From Balneolaceae bacterium (GTDB taxonomy: Bacteria; Bacteroidota; Rhodothermia; Balneolales; Balneolaceae), in contig SLGL01000454.1 of the NCBI GenBank assembly GCA_007123785.1, positions 1 through 7,065 on the forward strand: 7,065 nt of DNA. Direction: 5' to 3'. The notes beneath the pieces are model-generated. The model was not told where the DNA came from. It made no database searches and worked only from the letters and a program-made list of their open reading frames with translations. Both the position numbers and the translations under genes were made by a program. Each line of letters starts with the position of its first letter. The stretch's first letter is position 1. This document shows, one piece after another, positions 1 to 6,062 of the stretch.

Positions 1-36
1 AAAACGGGTTCTATAAACATATAAATCCGGTTTTGA

Positions 37-1194
37 ATGGCTTTCCTTATTGTATTCCGTTCCAATATTACTTCCGCGTTTAAAATAGATGCAAAGTTTT
101 TATGCTATGATGATTTTTCAGAAAGAAATGAATCTAAAAATAGATGGTCAGAGAGCCTCACTTTTTTGATTATACCTTTTTTATTGATAGGCTGTGAAGA
201 GAAGTCAGCTTCTTCCAGTGTTGATACTCCTGGTATTGTTTTTGTAATTATGACTGCACCGATTACAGAAATTACATCAAGTTCCGCAAAATCTGGCGGT
301 GAAATAACCAATTCCGAAACCTCGCAGATAACAGGTCGGGGAATCTGTTGGAGTCAGTCTGAAAATCCGACTATTGATGATAGCTGTACAATGAATGGAA
401 GCGGATCCGGTGTCTATTCCAGTTCGATTGACGGCCTATCTCCAGATACACACTACCATGTAAGAGCTTATGCCATTATTTCAGATAATACGCTGTATGG
501 TGAGGAGCGCACCTTCACTACTGATATTGATGATGAAACGGATAGTTTTGAGCATGAATTTGGATTACTCACAGATATTGAGGGGAACGAATACAAAACG
601 ATAGTGATCGGAGAACAGGAATGGATGGCAGAAAATCTGAAAACTTCAAGTTATCGTGACAGATCAGATATTGCTCACGTACCTGAAGGGGGTGAATGGA
701 GAAGCCTTGTATCCGGAGCCTGGTCGTATTACGACAATGATTCATCAAATGACCCGGTTTATGGGAAGTTATATAACTGGTATGCTGTTGTTGATAACCG
801 GGGTTTATGTCCATCAGGGTGGAGGGTACCAGATGATGCGGACTGGATGGTGTTAGAAATGTATCTGGGAATGAGCCAAGCCGAAGCGAATGGTAACGGT
901 TGGCGGGGTGGGGCGCAAAACACAGGAGGCAAATTGAAGAAAACGGGTTTGGATCACTGGCAATTGCCAAATACTGGAGCAACGAATGAGAGTGGTTTTT
1001 CGGGTCTGCCTGGAGGTTTTCGTGATAACGAAAGTACGTTTGCCAATTTAAACAGATACGGATTTTGGTGGAGTTCTGCAGAGGAAAACGAGAATAACGG
1101 CTGGAGGCGTGTACTGAGGTTATTCAGTGGTGAAATTAACAGGTCCGATTTTGACAAGAGAGAAGGCTATTCTGTACGTTGTATCAGAAATTAA
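37..1194 (+). CDS. FISUMP-domain lipoprotein with FN3-like region
   Basis: Predicted surface or periplasmic lipoprotein of unknown function. From residue 41 there is a hydrophobic stretch ending in a lipobox (LLIGC, Cys53), then a Ser-rich linker. Residues about 74-162 look like the FN3-like module common in FCB-group surface proteins (GRGICWS, GLSPDTHYHVRAYA, YGEERTFTT). Residues about 180-385 form a FISUMP domain (Fibrobacter succinogenes major paralogous domain, TIGR02145): GNEYKTIVIGEQEWMAENL, YGKLYNWYAV, LCPSGWRVPDDADW, GFSGLPGGFRD, FWWSSAE, and the terminal YSVRCIRN. The N-terminal 40 residues from the ATG at 37 do not look like a signal peptide and have no ribosome binding site; a better start is the ATG at 128 in another frame (see the T6 entry). 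Domain calls are secure; the true start, and whether the gene is intact, are not. No partner gene on the same strand is visible. Confidence 0.85.
   Translation: MAFLIVFRSNITSAFKIDAKFLCYDDFSERNESKNRWSESLTFLIIPFLLIGCEEKSASSSVDTPGIVFVIMTAPITEITSSSAKSGGEITNSETSQITGRGICWSQSENPTIDDSCTMNGSGSGVYSSSIDGLSPDTHYHVRAYAIISDNTLYGEERTFTTDIDDETDSFEHEFGLLTDIEGNEYKTIVIGEQEWMAENLKTSSYRDRSDIAHVPEGGEWRSLVSGAWSYYDNDSSNDPVYGKLYNWYAVVDNRGLCPSGWRVPDDADWMVLEMYLGMSQAEANGNGWRGGAQNTGGKLKKTGLDHWQLPNTGATNESGFSGLPGGFRDNESTFANLNRYGFWWSSAEENENNGWRRVLRLFSGEINRSDFDKREGYSVRCIRN
116..167 (+). other. Alternative start and T6 frame junction of the lipoprotein gene
   Basis: An ATG at 128, preceded by a purine-rich AGAAAGA, begins MNLKIDGQRASLF and then meets TGA at 167-169. 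The run of six T at 162-167 lies just before this stop. One extra T (or a -1 ribosomal slip on TTT before TGA) moves the reading into the main frame at the TTG of position 166 and continues LIIPFLLIGC. The joined product would have a textbook lipoprotein signal: short polar/basic N-terminus, hydrophobic core, lipobox Cys at about residue 23. The arithmetic is read directly from the sequence; the cause (assembly indel, mutation, phase variation, frameshifting) is inference. Confidence 0.55.
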
Positions 1195-1283
1195 TTCAAA
1201 AACAGCTGCAAAATTGTTGAACTTGAGGTTTTATTTCAGTTCTATTTTAAGGTTATTTTACCCAATTATAAATGTGATGGAAT

Positions 1284-1350
1284 GTTAGCCCGCATTTCGT
1301 TTCACGCCTGTCCCGAACTAAGGTGCCGGAAGGAATCGCTGCGCTCACAT
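1284..1350. repeat. Candidate dispersed intergenic repeat, copy 1
   Basis: The 250-base spacer between the lipoprotein gene and hutG is AT-rich except for this GC-rich block. It carries GTTAGCCCGC (1284-1293), CGGAAGGA (1327-1334) and CTGCGCT (1339-1345). The same three words occur, read on the other strand and in reversed order, in the spacer at 5880-5913. No open reading frame or strong hairpin explains it. Remnant of a genome-wide intergenic repeat is an inference. Confidence 0.4.
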
Positions 1351-1444
1351 AAAATAAATGGAATGCAATTTATCTTATTGATTGATTTTGTTTTAGGATC
1401 CATTTTTTGTGTTTTAAAAGTATACAGTCTGTTTTGCGTCAAAA

Positions 1445-2326
1445 TTACCTCAGTGCAACACCCAGTAAAAAGTGCCAGATAGTTTGTGAGGCAAGCCTGA
1501 TCGTCTGGTTGTCACGGTCGTAGACCGGGTTTACTTCGCATAGATCGAAAGAAGTAACTTTCGGATGTTTGCCAAACAGGAAAGCCAGCTCCAGCCATAA
1601 ATCCGAACGTATACCTGATGGATTGGGTGTGCTTACACCGGGAGCATCAGCCTGGTTTACAGCATCCATATCCATCGTCACCATCACATCGTGGTCAATT
1701 TTATCGAGTTTATCAAGTACCTTTTCTTTGGTGGTATTAGAATCGAGAAAGGCAGTTCCACTCTTCATTACAAAATTATAATGTTTGAAAGCGACGGCAG
1801 AAGGGTTCAGTCCGAAAACGTGATAGGACTGGCAAAGCGAAGAAGGGTGCTCCAGTGCTTGTCTGAAAGGAGAACCTGAGTGGGCTTTTTCATTTTTAAG
1901 AGGCTTTACATCAGTGTGGGCATCAATATTGAAGACAGAAACTTTTTTTCTGGCCGAAACATATCCCAAAAAATGGCCATATGAGGTTTCGTGGGATCCT
2001 CCAATAATGATCGGTATCCGCGATTTTTCCAGAAGTCTGGCAACCGTTTCACCTAAATTTCCCATGTTTTCGGCCACATTTTCGAGGCATGGAATCACAC
2101 CCTGATGATAGGTTTTCTCAAGCAGATTTGTATGGGCCTGATAGTAATCGGGGTGAGGAGTCAGGTTGAATAATTTTGCACGTATTAGCTCCGGAGCCTG
2201 TGAAGAACCCGGTCGGCCGCCGCTAATACCAGCGCCCCGATCTGAGGGGAATTCCACAAGATAAATTCTGGATGTCTCTTTATCCGAACGGTTGATAAAA
2301 TCTCGTAATCTTGGGCCTTTACTCAT
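1445..2326 (-). CDS. hutG: Arginase-superfamily hydrolase, probable formimidoylglutamase
   Basis: Mn-dependent ureohydrolase, 293 aa and complete. All metal-ligand motifs are present: GGSHE (His112), NIDAHTDV (Asp135, His137, Asp139) and TMDMDAV (Asp219, Asp221). Features that favour formimidoylglutamase over agmatinase or arginase are the N-terminal GGRPGSSQAPELIR (residues 36-49), HSGSPFRQ at 149-156, and the C-terminal APGVSTPNPSG and DLCEVNPVYD blocks. The expected reaction is N-formimidoyl-L-glutamate plus water to glutamate plus formamide, the last step of one histidine-degradation branch, in the cytoplasm. The start overlaps the end of the upstream antiporter gene by 8 bases and has a good Shine-Dalgarno site, so translational coupling is likely. 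No other hut gene is in the window, so agmatinase-like or other guanidine substrates remain possible. Family membership is near certain; substrate about 65%. Confidence 0.9.
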   Translation of the reverse strand: MSKGPRLRDFINRSDKETSRIYLVEFPSDRGAGISGGRPGSSQAPELIRAKLFNLTPHPDYYQAHTNLLEKTYHQGVIPCLENVAENMGNLGETVARLLEKSRIPIIIGGSHETSYGHFLGYVSARKKVSVFNIDAHTDVKPLKNEKAHSGSPFRQALEHPSSLCQSYHVFGLNPSAVAFKHYNFVMKSGTAFLDSNTTKEKVLDKLDKIDHDVMVTMDMDAVNQADAPGVSTPNPSGIRSDLWLELAFLFGKHPKVTSFDLCEVNPVYDRDNQTIRLASQTIWHFLLGVALR

Positions 2327-3425
2327 TTTTTCCTCTTTTTTTATTCAAATTTCCAAATTTTCTGAACCGGAATCGATACTGCCATTCCGAAAACATCATT
2401 ACAATTACGGTGATCCCGGCCACAGGCAGAATAAACCAGATCATAATGTTGATAAAAATACTTAAAAAATCGTGTGCTGTTGTAGAAAGGAAGAGGTAGT
2501 ATAAATAGGAGAAGTAGAAAAAAAGAAAGAGGCCACCCTCCCATCTCACAATTTTGTGCCCGGTGTAAAAAATTGGAATGCACAGGAGAGATGCACCAAT
2601 CAGAACAATCATATCAAAAGATATCAGTGATTCCTGAACCGGTATGGCCCCAGGGATAAAAAGTCCGGAAACGCCCAGAACAGCCAGGAAATTAAGGATA
2701 TTACTACCGATTACTCCGCCAACCGCAATATCTCGCTCACCCCGGATTGCTGCCATAAGAGCGACAACAATTTCAGGAAGAGATGTGCCAATGGCCACCA
2801 CTGTGAGACCCACAACCAATTCACTGATTCCTGCTATATCAGCAAAAATCAGTGAGCTTCTGATCAGCCACCTTGCTCCCAATACAAGAGCAGCCAATCC
2901 GCCGACAGTTAAAACGGTGTTTAAAAAGATGCCTCCTGATTTCGATTTATTTGCTTCTTCTACTCCTGTAAACTCAGAATCACCTCGTTTCCGGATCAGA
3001 AAAATAAGGTATCCGATCAAAATCACTGTCAGTATCAAACATTCCCAAAAAAAGATAAATCCATTCATGGCCAAAATATAAACCAGCAGAGTGATTGCAA
3101 TCATGATCGGAACATCCGACTTGATGAGGCTTTTGTGAACTTTGAGAGGGATAACAAGGGCAGAAATGCCCAAAATAAGAAGAGTATTAGTGATGTTGCT
3201 TCCCACAATATTGCCGAGCATCAGGTCTGTGTTGCCATCCACTCCGGCCTGAATACTTACAGCCAGTTCGGGTGCGCTGGTGCCAAAAGCCACTACTGTA
3301 AGTCCAATGATCAGTTTGGAGATTCCCAAATGAATGGCCAGTTTTGATACAGCTCTTACAAGAATTTCTGCTCCGCCAATGAGCGCAATAAGACCAACGA
3401 TAAACCAGAGAATGGGCTCAAGCAC
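2319..3425 (-). CDS. Calcium/sodium antiporter, YrbG-type CaCA family
   Basis: Inner-membrane cation exchanger, 368 aa, predicted to export Ca2+ against Na+ (or K+/H+) influx. It has the two inverted alpha-repeats of the CaCA family: GLTVVAFGTSAPE (41-53) with GNIVGSNITN (71-80), and GLTVVAIGTSLPE (206-218) with GGVIGSNILN (236-245). The glutamates at 53 and 218 are the expected ion ligands. About ten hydrophobic segments are visible; a charged cytosolic loop lies at about 145-163. The start is GTG at 3425, chosen because the first helix (LEPILWFIVGLIALIGGAEILV) begins directly after it, as in relatives; no in-frame ATG lies upstream. E. coli YrbG is about 325 aa, so this protein has about 40 extra residues at the C-terminus: one more hydrophobic segment (about 325-346) and a strongly basic tail. 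The gene ends overlapping hutG, forming a two-gene unit. Confidence 0.92.
   Translation of the reverse strand: MLEPILWFIVGLIALIGGAEILVRAVSKLAIHLGISKLIIGLTVVAFGTSAPELAVSIQAGVDGNTDLMLGNIVGSNITNTLLILGISALVIPLKVHKSLIKSDVPIMIAITLLVYILAMNGFIFFWECLILTVILIGYLIFLIRKRGDSEFTGVEEANKSKSGGIFLNTVLTVGGLAALVLGARWLIRSSLIFADIAGISELVVGLTVVAIGTSLPEIVVALMAAIRGERDIAVGGVIGSNILNFLAVLGVSGLFIPGAIPVQESLISFDMIVLIGASLLCIPIFYTGHKIVRWEGGLFLFFYFSYLYYLFLSTTAHDFLSIFINIMIWFILPVAGITVIVMMFSEWQYRFRFRKFGNLNKKRGKNE
2327..2336 (-). promoter_or_regulatory. Ribosome binding site of hutG inside the antiporter gene end
   Basis: On the minus strand AGAGGAAAAA directly precedes the ATG at 2326. It lies within the last codons of the antiporter gene, whose stop (TAA, 2321-2319) falls just after the hutG start. 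It is the clearest Shine-Dalgarno site in the window and fixes the hutG start. Confidence 0.65.
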
Positions 3426-3459
3426 AGGTTTTTTTGCTGAATGTTTGGATTTTAATCTT

Positions 3460-3467
3460 CAAATATG
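3460..3467 (-). promoter_or_regulatory. Possible -7 promoter element of the antiporter-hutG unit
   Basis: The minus strand reads CATATTTG about 35 bases upstream of the GTG start, one mismatch from the Bacteroidota-type TAnnTTTG element. No well-spaced upstream TTTG box is evident; the nearest TTG is about 24 bases away. Weak evidence. Confidence 0.25.
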
Positions 3468-3596
3468 ATGTTTTTAGTGCATGATGAATTCCAACATATC
3501 AAAAAAAGAGCACTTTATTAGATCGTATCATCTGATATTTTTGTCCATCACAAAAACTGTGTTATATCCAGGTATGCTGACCTCCTTCAGGCGGGA

Positions 3597-3785
3597 GTGC
3601 TGAACAGAAATACTTTTTGTAAATTTGCATTGTGGTTCTTTAGTGTTTGTATAATTATAAACTTTGTGAGTCGAATTATAATCGTAGCACTTTTCCGGCA
3701 AAGAGAAAAAAGTGAGTTATATTTCAAAAAAAATGAAACCTTGTCAAGGCTCCACCGTAACAGTGTTATAAGATGTTTTGGTTAA
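3597..3785 (+). CDS. Possible small single-span membrane peptide (62 aa)
   Basis: Unrecognised. GTG-started reading frame just after GGCGGGA, which is GC-purine rich but sits closer to the start than usual. The peptide has one hydrophobic segment (about residues 10-33, FALWFFSVCIIINFVSRIIIVAL) followed by a charged, basic C-terminal half (FRQREKSE, RLHRNSVIR). It stops 16 bases before a strong intrinsic terminator on the same strand, which is what makes it more than a random frame. Against it: no ATG, no clear ribosome binding site, AT-rich sequence in which chance frames of this size are common. A non-coding RNA ending at the same terminator is an equal alternative. Confidence 0.25.
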   Translation: MLNRNTFCKFALWFFSVCIIINFVSRIIIVALFRQREKSELYFKKNETLSRLHRNSVIRCFG

Positions 3786-3801
3786 AAGAATGTACATTGA
3801 T

Positions 3802-3836
3802 GCCTTGCACTTTGACCAGTGCAGGGCTCTTTTTTT
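3802..3836 (+). terminator. Intrinsic terminator, plus strand
   Basis: A 10-bp stem (GCCTTGCACT 3802-3811 with AGTGCAGGGC 3818-3827, one G-T pair), a six-base loop and then TCTTTTTTT. The T run follows the stem only on the plus strand, and it abuts the stop codon of the minus-strand gdh gene (TAA at 3837-3835). It would stop plus-strand transcripts before they run antisense into gdh. On the minus strand the stem follows gdh directly but lacks a downstream T run. Confidence 0.75.
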
Positions 3837-5238
3837 ATGGGAAAATGCCCATGTGTTCATATATTTCACCCACCTTGTTAATTGCACTGATGAATGCAGC
3901 GGTTCTTAGATCAACCTCGTGTTTCTTACGGATTTCGTTGATTTCATTATAACTATTTACCATGGTATCCTTCAGTCCCGAGTCAACCAGCTCGGCTTCC
4001 CCGCCGCCTTTAGCGAGGTACTTCAGCTCTTTATCGCTAAATTTCCGATCAGAAACGGCTTCTATCACAGAGAGGATACGCTTGTAACTGTCTTCCTCAA
4101 ATCGTTTACCCATCCGTCCGAAGCGCACATGCTGAATGTTTTTGAGCCACTCGAAGTAAGAGACCGTTACACCCCCCGCATTCAGATAGTTGTCTGGAAT
4201 AATCAGTGCCCCTCTTTTTTTTATAATTTCGTGAGCCTCAGAGGTGGTTGGGCCGTTAGCCGCTTCACCGATAATCTTTGCTTTTATTCGTTGTGCATTT
4301 TCTGCATTGAGCTGGTTTTCAAGTGCGGCTGGTATCAAAATATCACACTTTGCCTCCAATACCGTATTACTATCTTCTAATGTCTGAGCACCTTCAAAGC
4401 CAACAATTCCTCCGGTTTCACGGCGGTAATCGGTCAGTTTTTTAAGGTCGATCCCGTTCTCATTGTAAATAGAGCCGTCCATTTCAGCAATTCCGACCAT
4501 TATTGCTCCGGCTTCTGTGAGGTATTTAGCGGAATGATAGCCCACATTTCCCAACCCCTGAACCACAAAAGCTTTTCCTTCAATACCGGTTTCAAGGCCG
4601 ATCTTATTCATGTCTTCTTTGTTGGAGCAGGCTTCTTCTATGCCGAAGAAGACACCGCGGCCGGTAGCTTCAGTTCGTCCGCGAATACCGCCTTGTCCCA
4701 AAGGTTTTCCGGTAACACATCCTTCGGCATTAATGTCTGAACTGATCTGTCGGAATGTGTCGAGAATCCACCCCATCTCTCTGGCACCGGTACCATAGTC
4801 GGGAGCCGGGACATCAGAACCGGGACCGATAAAATTCTTTTTATAAAGCTGGAATGTGAAGCGTCTTGTAATCCGCTCAAGTTCCTGGTCGGAATAATCA
4901 TTTTTATTGATCCGGATTCCACCCTTGGCCCCTCCGAACGGAACATTCACAACTGCGCATTTGTATGTCATAAGTGCGGCGAGGGCCATTGTTTCGTCCT
5001 CGTTTACCGTCAGGCTGTAGCGAATTCCTCCTTTGGTGGGCAGTTTATGATGGCTGTGTTCCACCCGCCAGCCATGAATTACTTCAATGCTGCCATCATC
5101 TCTTTCCAGCGGAAAGGTGATATGCAAAATATCATTACACGATTTCATTTGCGACAGTAACCCGGAATCAAACCGCGTATATGCTGCCGCTTTATCGAAG
5201 GCCCTGTTTACCTGGTCAAAAAATTTATAATCAATCAT
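3835..5238 (-). CDS. Glutamate dehydrogenase, animal-type hexameric form with antenna-like insertion
   Basis: Cytoplasmic enzyme that interconverts glutamate and 2-oxoglutarate plus ammonia with NAD(P). 467 aa, complete. Visible motifs: KGGIRY (69-74); the active-site block VPFGGAKGGI with the expected catalytic Lys105; DVPAPD with Asp147; CVTGKP; the Rossmann fingerprint VQGLGNVG (226-233); AEMDGS with Glu252 at the cofactor end of the second strand; EAANGPTT (325-332); and PDNYLNAGGVTVSYFEW (348-364). The C-terminal third follows animal mitochondrial GDH, including a helical stretch at about 375-418 where the antenna sits, then VDSGL, DLRTAA and a closing helix. Typical bacterial homologues are shorter, around 410-450 aa. 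Start: ATG at 5238 preceded by an A-rich leader without a Shine-Dalgarno site. The gene lies 65 bases downstream of the phosphoesterase gene, with a possible promoter of its own. Together with HutG it could serve amino-acid catabolism. Cofactor preference cannot be read with confidence. Confidence 0.96.
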   Translation of the reverse strand: MIDYKFFDQVNRAFDKAAAYTRFDSGLLSQMKSCNDILHITFPLERDDGSIEVIHGWRVEHSHHKLPTKGGIRYSLTVNEDETMALAALMTYKCAVVNVPFGGAKGGIRINKNDYSDQELERITRRFTFQLYKKNFIGPGSDVPAPDYGTGAREMGWILDTFRQISSDINAEGCVTGKPLGQGGIRGRTEATGRGVFFGIEEACSNKEDMNKIGLETGIEGKAFVVQGLGNVGYHSAKYLTEAGAIMVGIAEMDGSIYNENGIDLKKLTDYRRETGGIVGFEGAQTLEDSNTVLEAKCDILIPAALENQLNAENAQRIKAKIIGEAANGPTTSEAHEIIKKRGALIIPDNYLNAGGVTVSYFEWLKNIQHVRFGRMGKRFEEDSYKRILSVIEAVSDRKFSDKELKYLAKGGGEAELVDSGLKDTMVNSYNEINEIRKKHEVDLRTAAFISAINKVGEIYEHMGIFP

Positions 5239-5280
5239 TTATGTCTTGTCAATTTGTTATGGTAATTTTGTTCATTGTCG

Positions 5281-5308
5281 CAAATAAGCATCACACATTC
5301 AAATCAAA
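5281..5308 (-). promoter_or_regulatory. Possible promoter of the glutamate dehydrogenase gene
   Basis: The minus strand has TTTG (5308-5305), an 18-base gap and TATTTG (5286-5281), resembling the Bacteroidota -33 TTTG / -7 TAnnTTTG pattern with a shortened -7 box. It overlaps the end of the phosphoesterase gene and leaves a leader of about 40 bases before the ATG. The same TATTTG word occurs before the antiporter gene and before dinB. Pattern seen, function inferred. Confidence 0.35.
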
Positions 5309-5840
5309 CTTGTGAAACTTTTTTAAGTGAACGGCTGTGAATTACATGCCACTGATCAGGTGTACCCGAAACACTAATATAAGCCAGTTCATGCAGATGG
5401 ATTTGGGCAGGTATTTTACTACGGATGCGGACTACTTTATCCTGAAGGCGGGAACAGGGCAGTGTACTGTAAAGAAGGGAAAGATGAGGGTATTCTCTCT
5501 TGCCATATTCGCCACCAAACTGATGATTGATCTGCTCCAGCATGGCTTCAAAGCCAGGTACCGGTTCTGTTTCAACCGATATTTTCTGATAGGGATGATT
5601 TTTGCAATGAACCGTTTTAACAGGCATGCTGAAGCGGCAGATGTTTTCTGAGATTACATCTACAGCATGAATAATTTTTCCTGGTTCCCAATCCGGTATC
5701 CTGCCAATGGTGATATGCGGCATGAATATAGGCCCATCAAACAGTACAGCCAGCTTTTGAATGATGTCTGTGAACAGTTCGTCGCCATCGCGCCCGGGCA
5801 AGAGCCACAGAACGGTTCCACCCACTTTTGGTAAACTCAT
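5304..5840 (-). CDS. 2H phosphoesterase, cyclic phosphodiesterase/2'-5' RNA ligase-like
   Basis: Small cytoplasmic protein, 178 aa, of the 2H phosphoesterase superfamily. It has both catalytic motifs: His-x-Thr in FMPHITIGR (His42, Thr44) and His-x-Ser in YPHLSLLY (His119, Ser121). The opening VLWLLPGRDGDELFTDII and the YPHLSLLY form resemble the Cpd1-type cyclic phosphodiesterases (plant and yeast enzymes opening ADP-ribose 1'',2''-cyclic phosphate and nucleoside 2',3'-cyclic phosphates) more than bacterial ThpR/LigT, whose motifs are usually HxTL. The likely chemistry is hydrolysis of a cyclic phosphate; the natural substrate is unknown. The ATG at 5840 is the only sensible start, directly before the first beta strand; no Shine-Dalgarno site is evident. 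No RNA ligase or tRNA splicing gene is nearby. It lies upstream of gdh on the same strand and may be partly co-transcribed with it. Confidence 0.85.
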   Translation of the reverse strand: MSLPKVGGTVLWLLPGRDGDELFTDIIQKLAVLFDGPIFMPHITIGRIPDWEPGKIIHAVDVISENICRFSMPVKTVHCKNHPYQKISVETEPVPGFEAMLEQINHQFGGEYGKREYPHLSLLYSTLPCSRLQDKVVRIRSKIPAQIHLHELAYISVSGTPDQWHVIHSRSLKKVSQV

Positions 5841-5879
5841 AGCTGGAAATATTCAGTTTTTTATAAAAGTAGTTGTTTA

Positions 5880-5986
5880 GCGGGCTAACCCGGCTCCTTC
5901 CGTTACAGCGCAGTGAGGAACGAAAACTGCGAATGAAGTCGAGATGCTGCTACACAATTCGTTCTCGACTTCGTTCCTTTGTTACA
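5880..5986. repeat. Intergenic hairpin-forming repeat element, copy 2
   Basis: GC-richer block in the spacer between the phosphoesterase gene and the small membrane protein gene. GAATGAAGTCGAGA (5931-5944) pairs with TCTCGACTTCGTTC (5963-5976): 14 bp with one G-T pair and an 18-base loop. A competing pairing joins GGAACGAA (5917-5924) with TTCGTTCC (5970-5977). GTTACA occurs on both sides (5902-5907 and 5981-5986). At its left end GCGGGCTAAC (5880-5889), TCCTTCCG (5895-5902) and AGCGCAG (5907-5913) match words of the block at 1284-1345. Likely a member of a dispersed palindromic repeat family; family identity unknown. Confidence 0.5.
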
Positions 5987-5994
5987 AATCAGTC

Positions 5995-6020
5995 CCTGCG
6001 GTATAACTGCCGGTTTTTTT
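5995..6020 (+). terminator. Possible intrinsic terminator, plus strand
   Basis: CCTGCGG (5995-6001) can pair with CTGCCGG (6007-6013) with one mismatch and one G-T pair, or a shorter stem CGGTA/TGCCG can form; seven T follow at 6014-6020. The T run is on the plus strand although both flanking genes are on the minus strand. The stem is weak, so the call is tentative. Confidence 0.4.
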
Positions 6021-6062
6021 ATAGCCTAAACTTGAACTAAAAAACAGTTTGTTGAAAAAATT

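Larger units (their letters stand above)
3426..3834. other. 409-base gap between gdh and the antiporter gene
   Basis: AT-rich spacer between two minus-strand genes. It contains the possible antiporter promoter (3460-3467), a possible plus-strand small ORF (3597-3785), short hairpins (CCTTG-tc-AAGG at 3739-3749 and TAACA-g-TGTTA at 3758-3768) and a strong plus-strand terminator (3802-3836). The last three together suggest a plus-strand transcript of some 200-300 bases, coding or not. Nothing recognisable is seen at 3480-3590. Confidence 0.5.

Noticed and set aside
1..36. AAAAC...GTTTT pairing at the window start as a terminator
   Set aside because: Only five A/T-rich base pairs with mismatches in the GC part and no T run after it.
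569..982. 137-residue minus-strand frame inside the FISUMP gene
   Set aside because: Entirely covered by the well-supported plus-strand domain; composition is low-complexity Pro/Ser/His with no motif.
1400..1444. Terminator downstream of hutG
   Set aside because: Only tiny stems (ACAG/CTGT) and scattered T-rich sequence on the minus strand; not enough to call.
1282..1482. 66-residue plus-strand frame over the intergenic repeat and hutG end
   Set aside because: No ribosome binding site, overlaps the hutG end, and the first part is the repeat element.
2644..3081. 145-residue plus-strand frame opposite the antiporter gene
   Set aside because: Rich in Pro, Arg, Thr and Ile as expected for the complement of hydrophobic codons; the antiporter motifs on the other strand explain the region.
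3919..4380. 153-residue plus-strand frame opposite gdh
   Set aside because: Antisense to conserved GDH core; no recognisable domain.
5337..5651. 104-residue plus-strand frame opposite the phosphoesterase gene
   Set aside because: Antisense to a gene with both catalytic motifs; no independent support.
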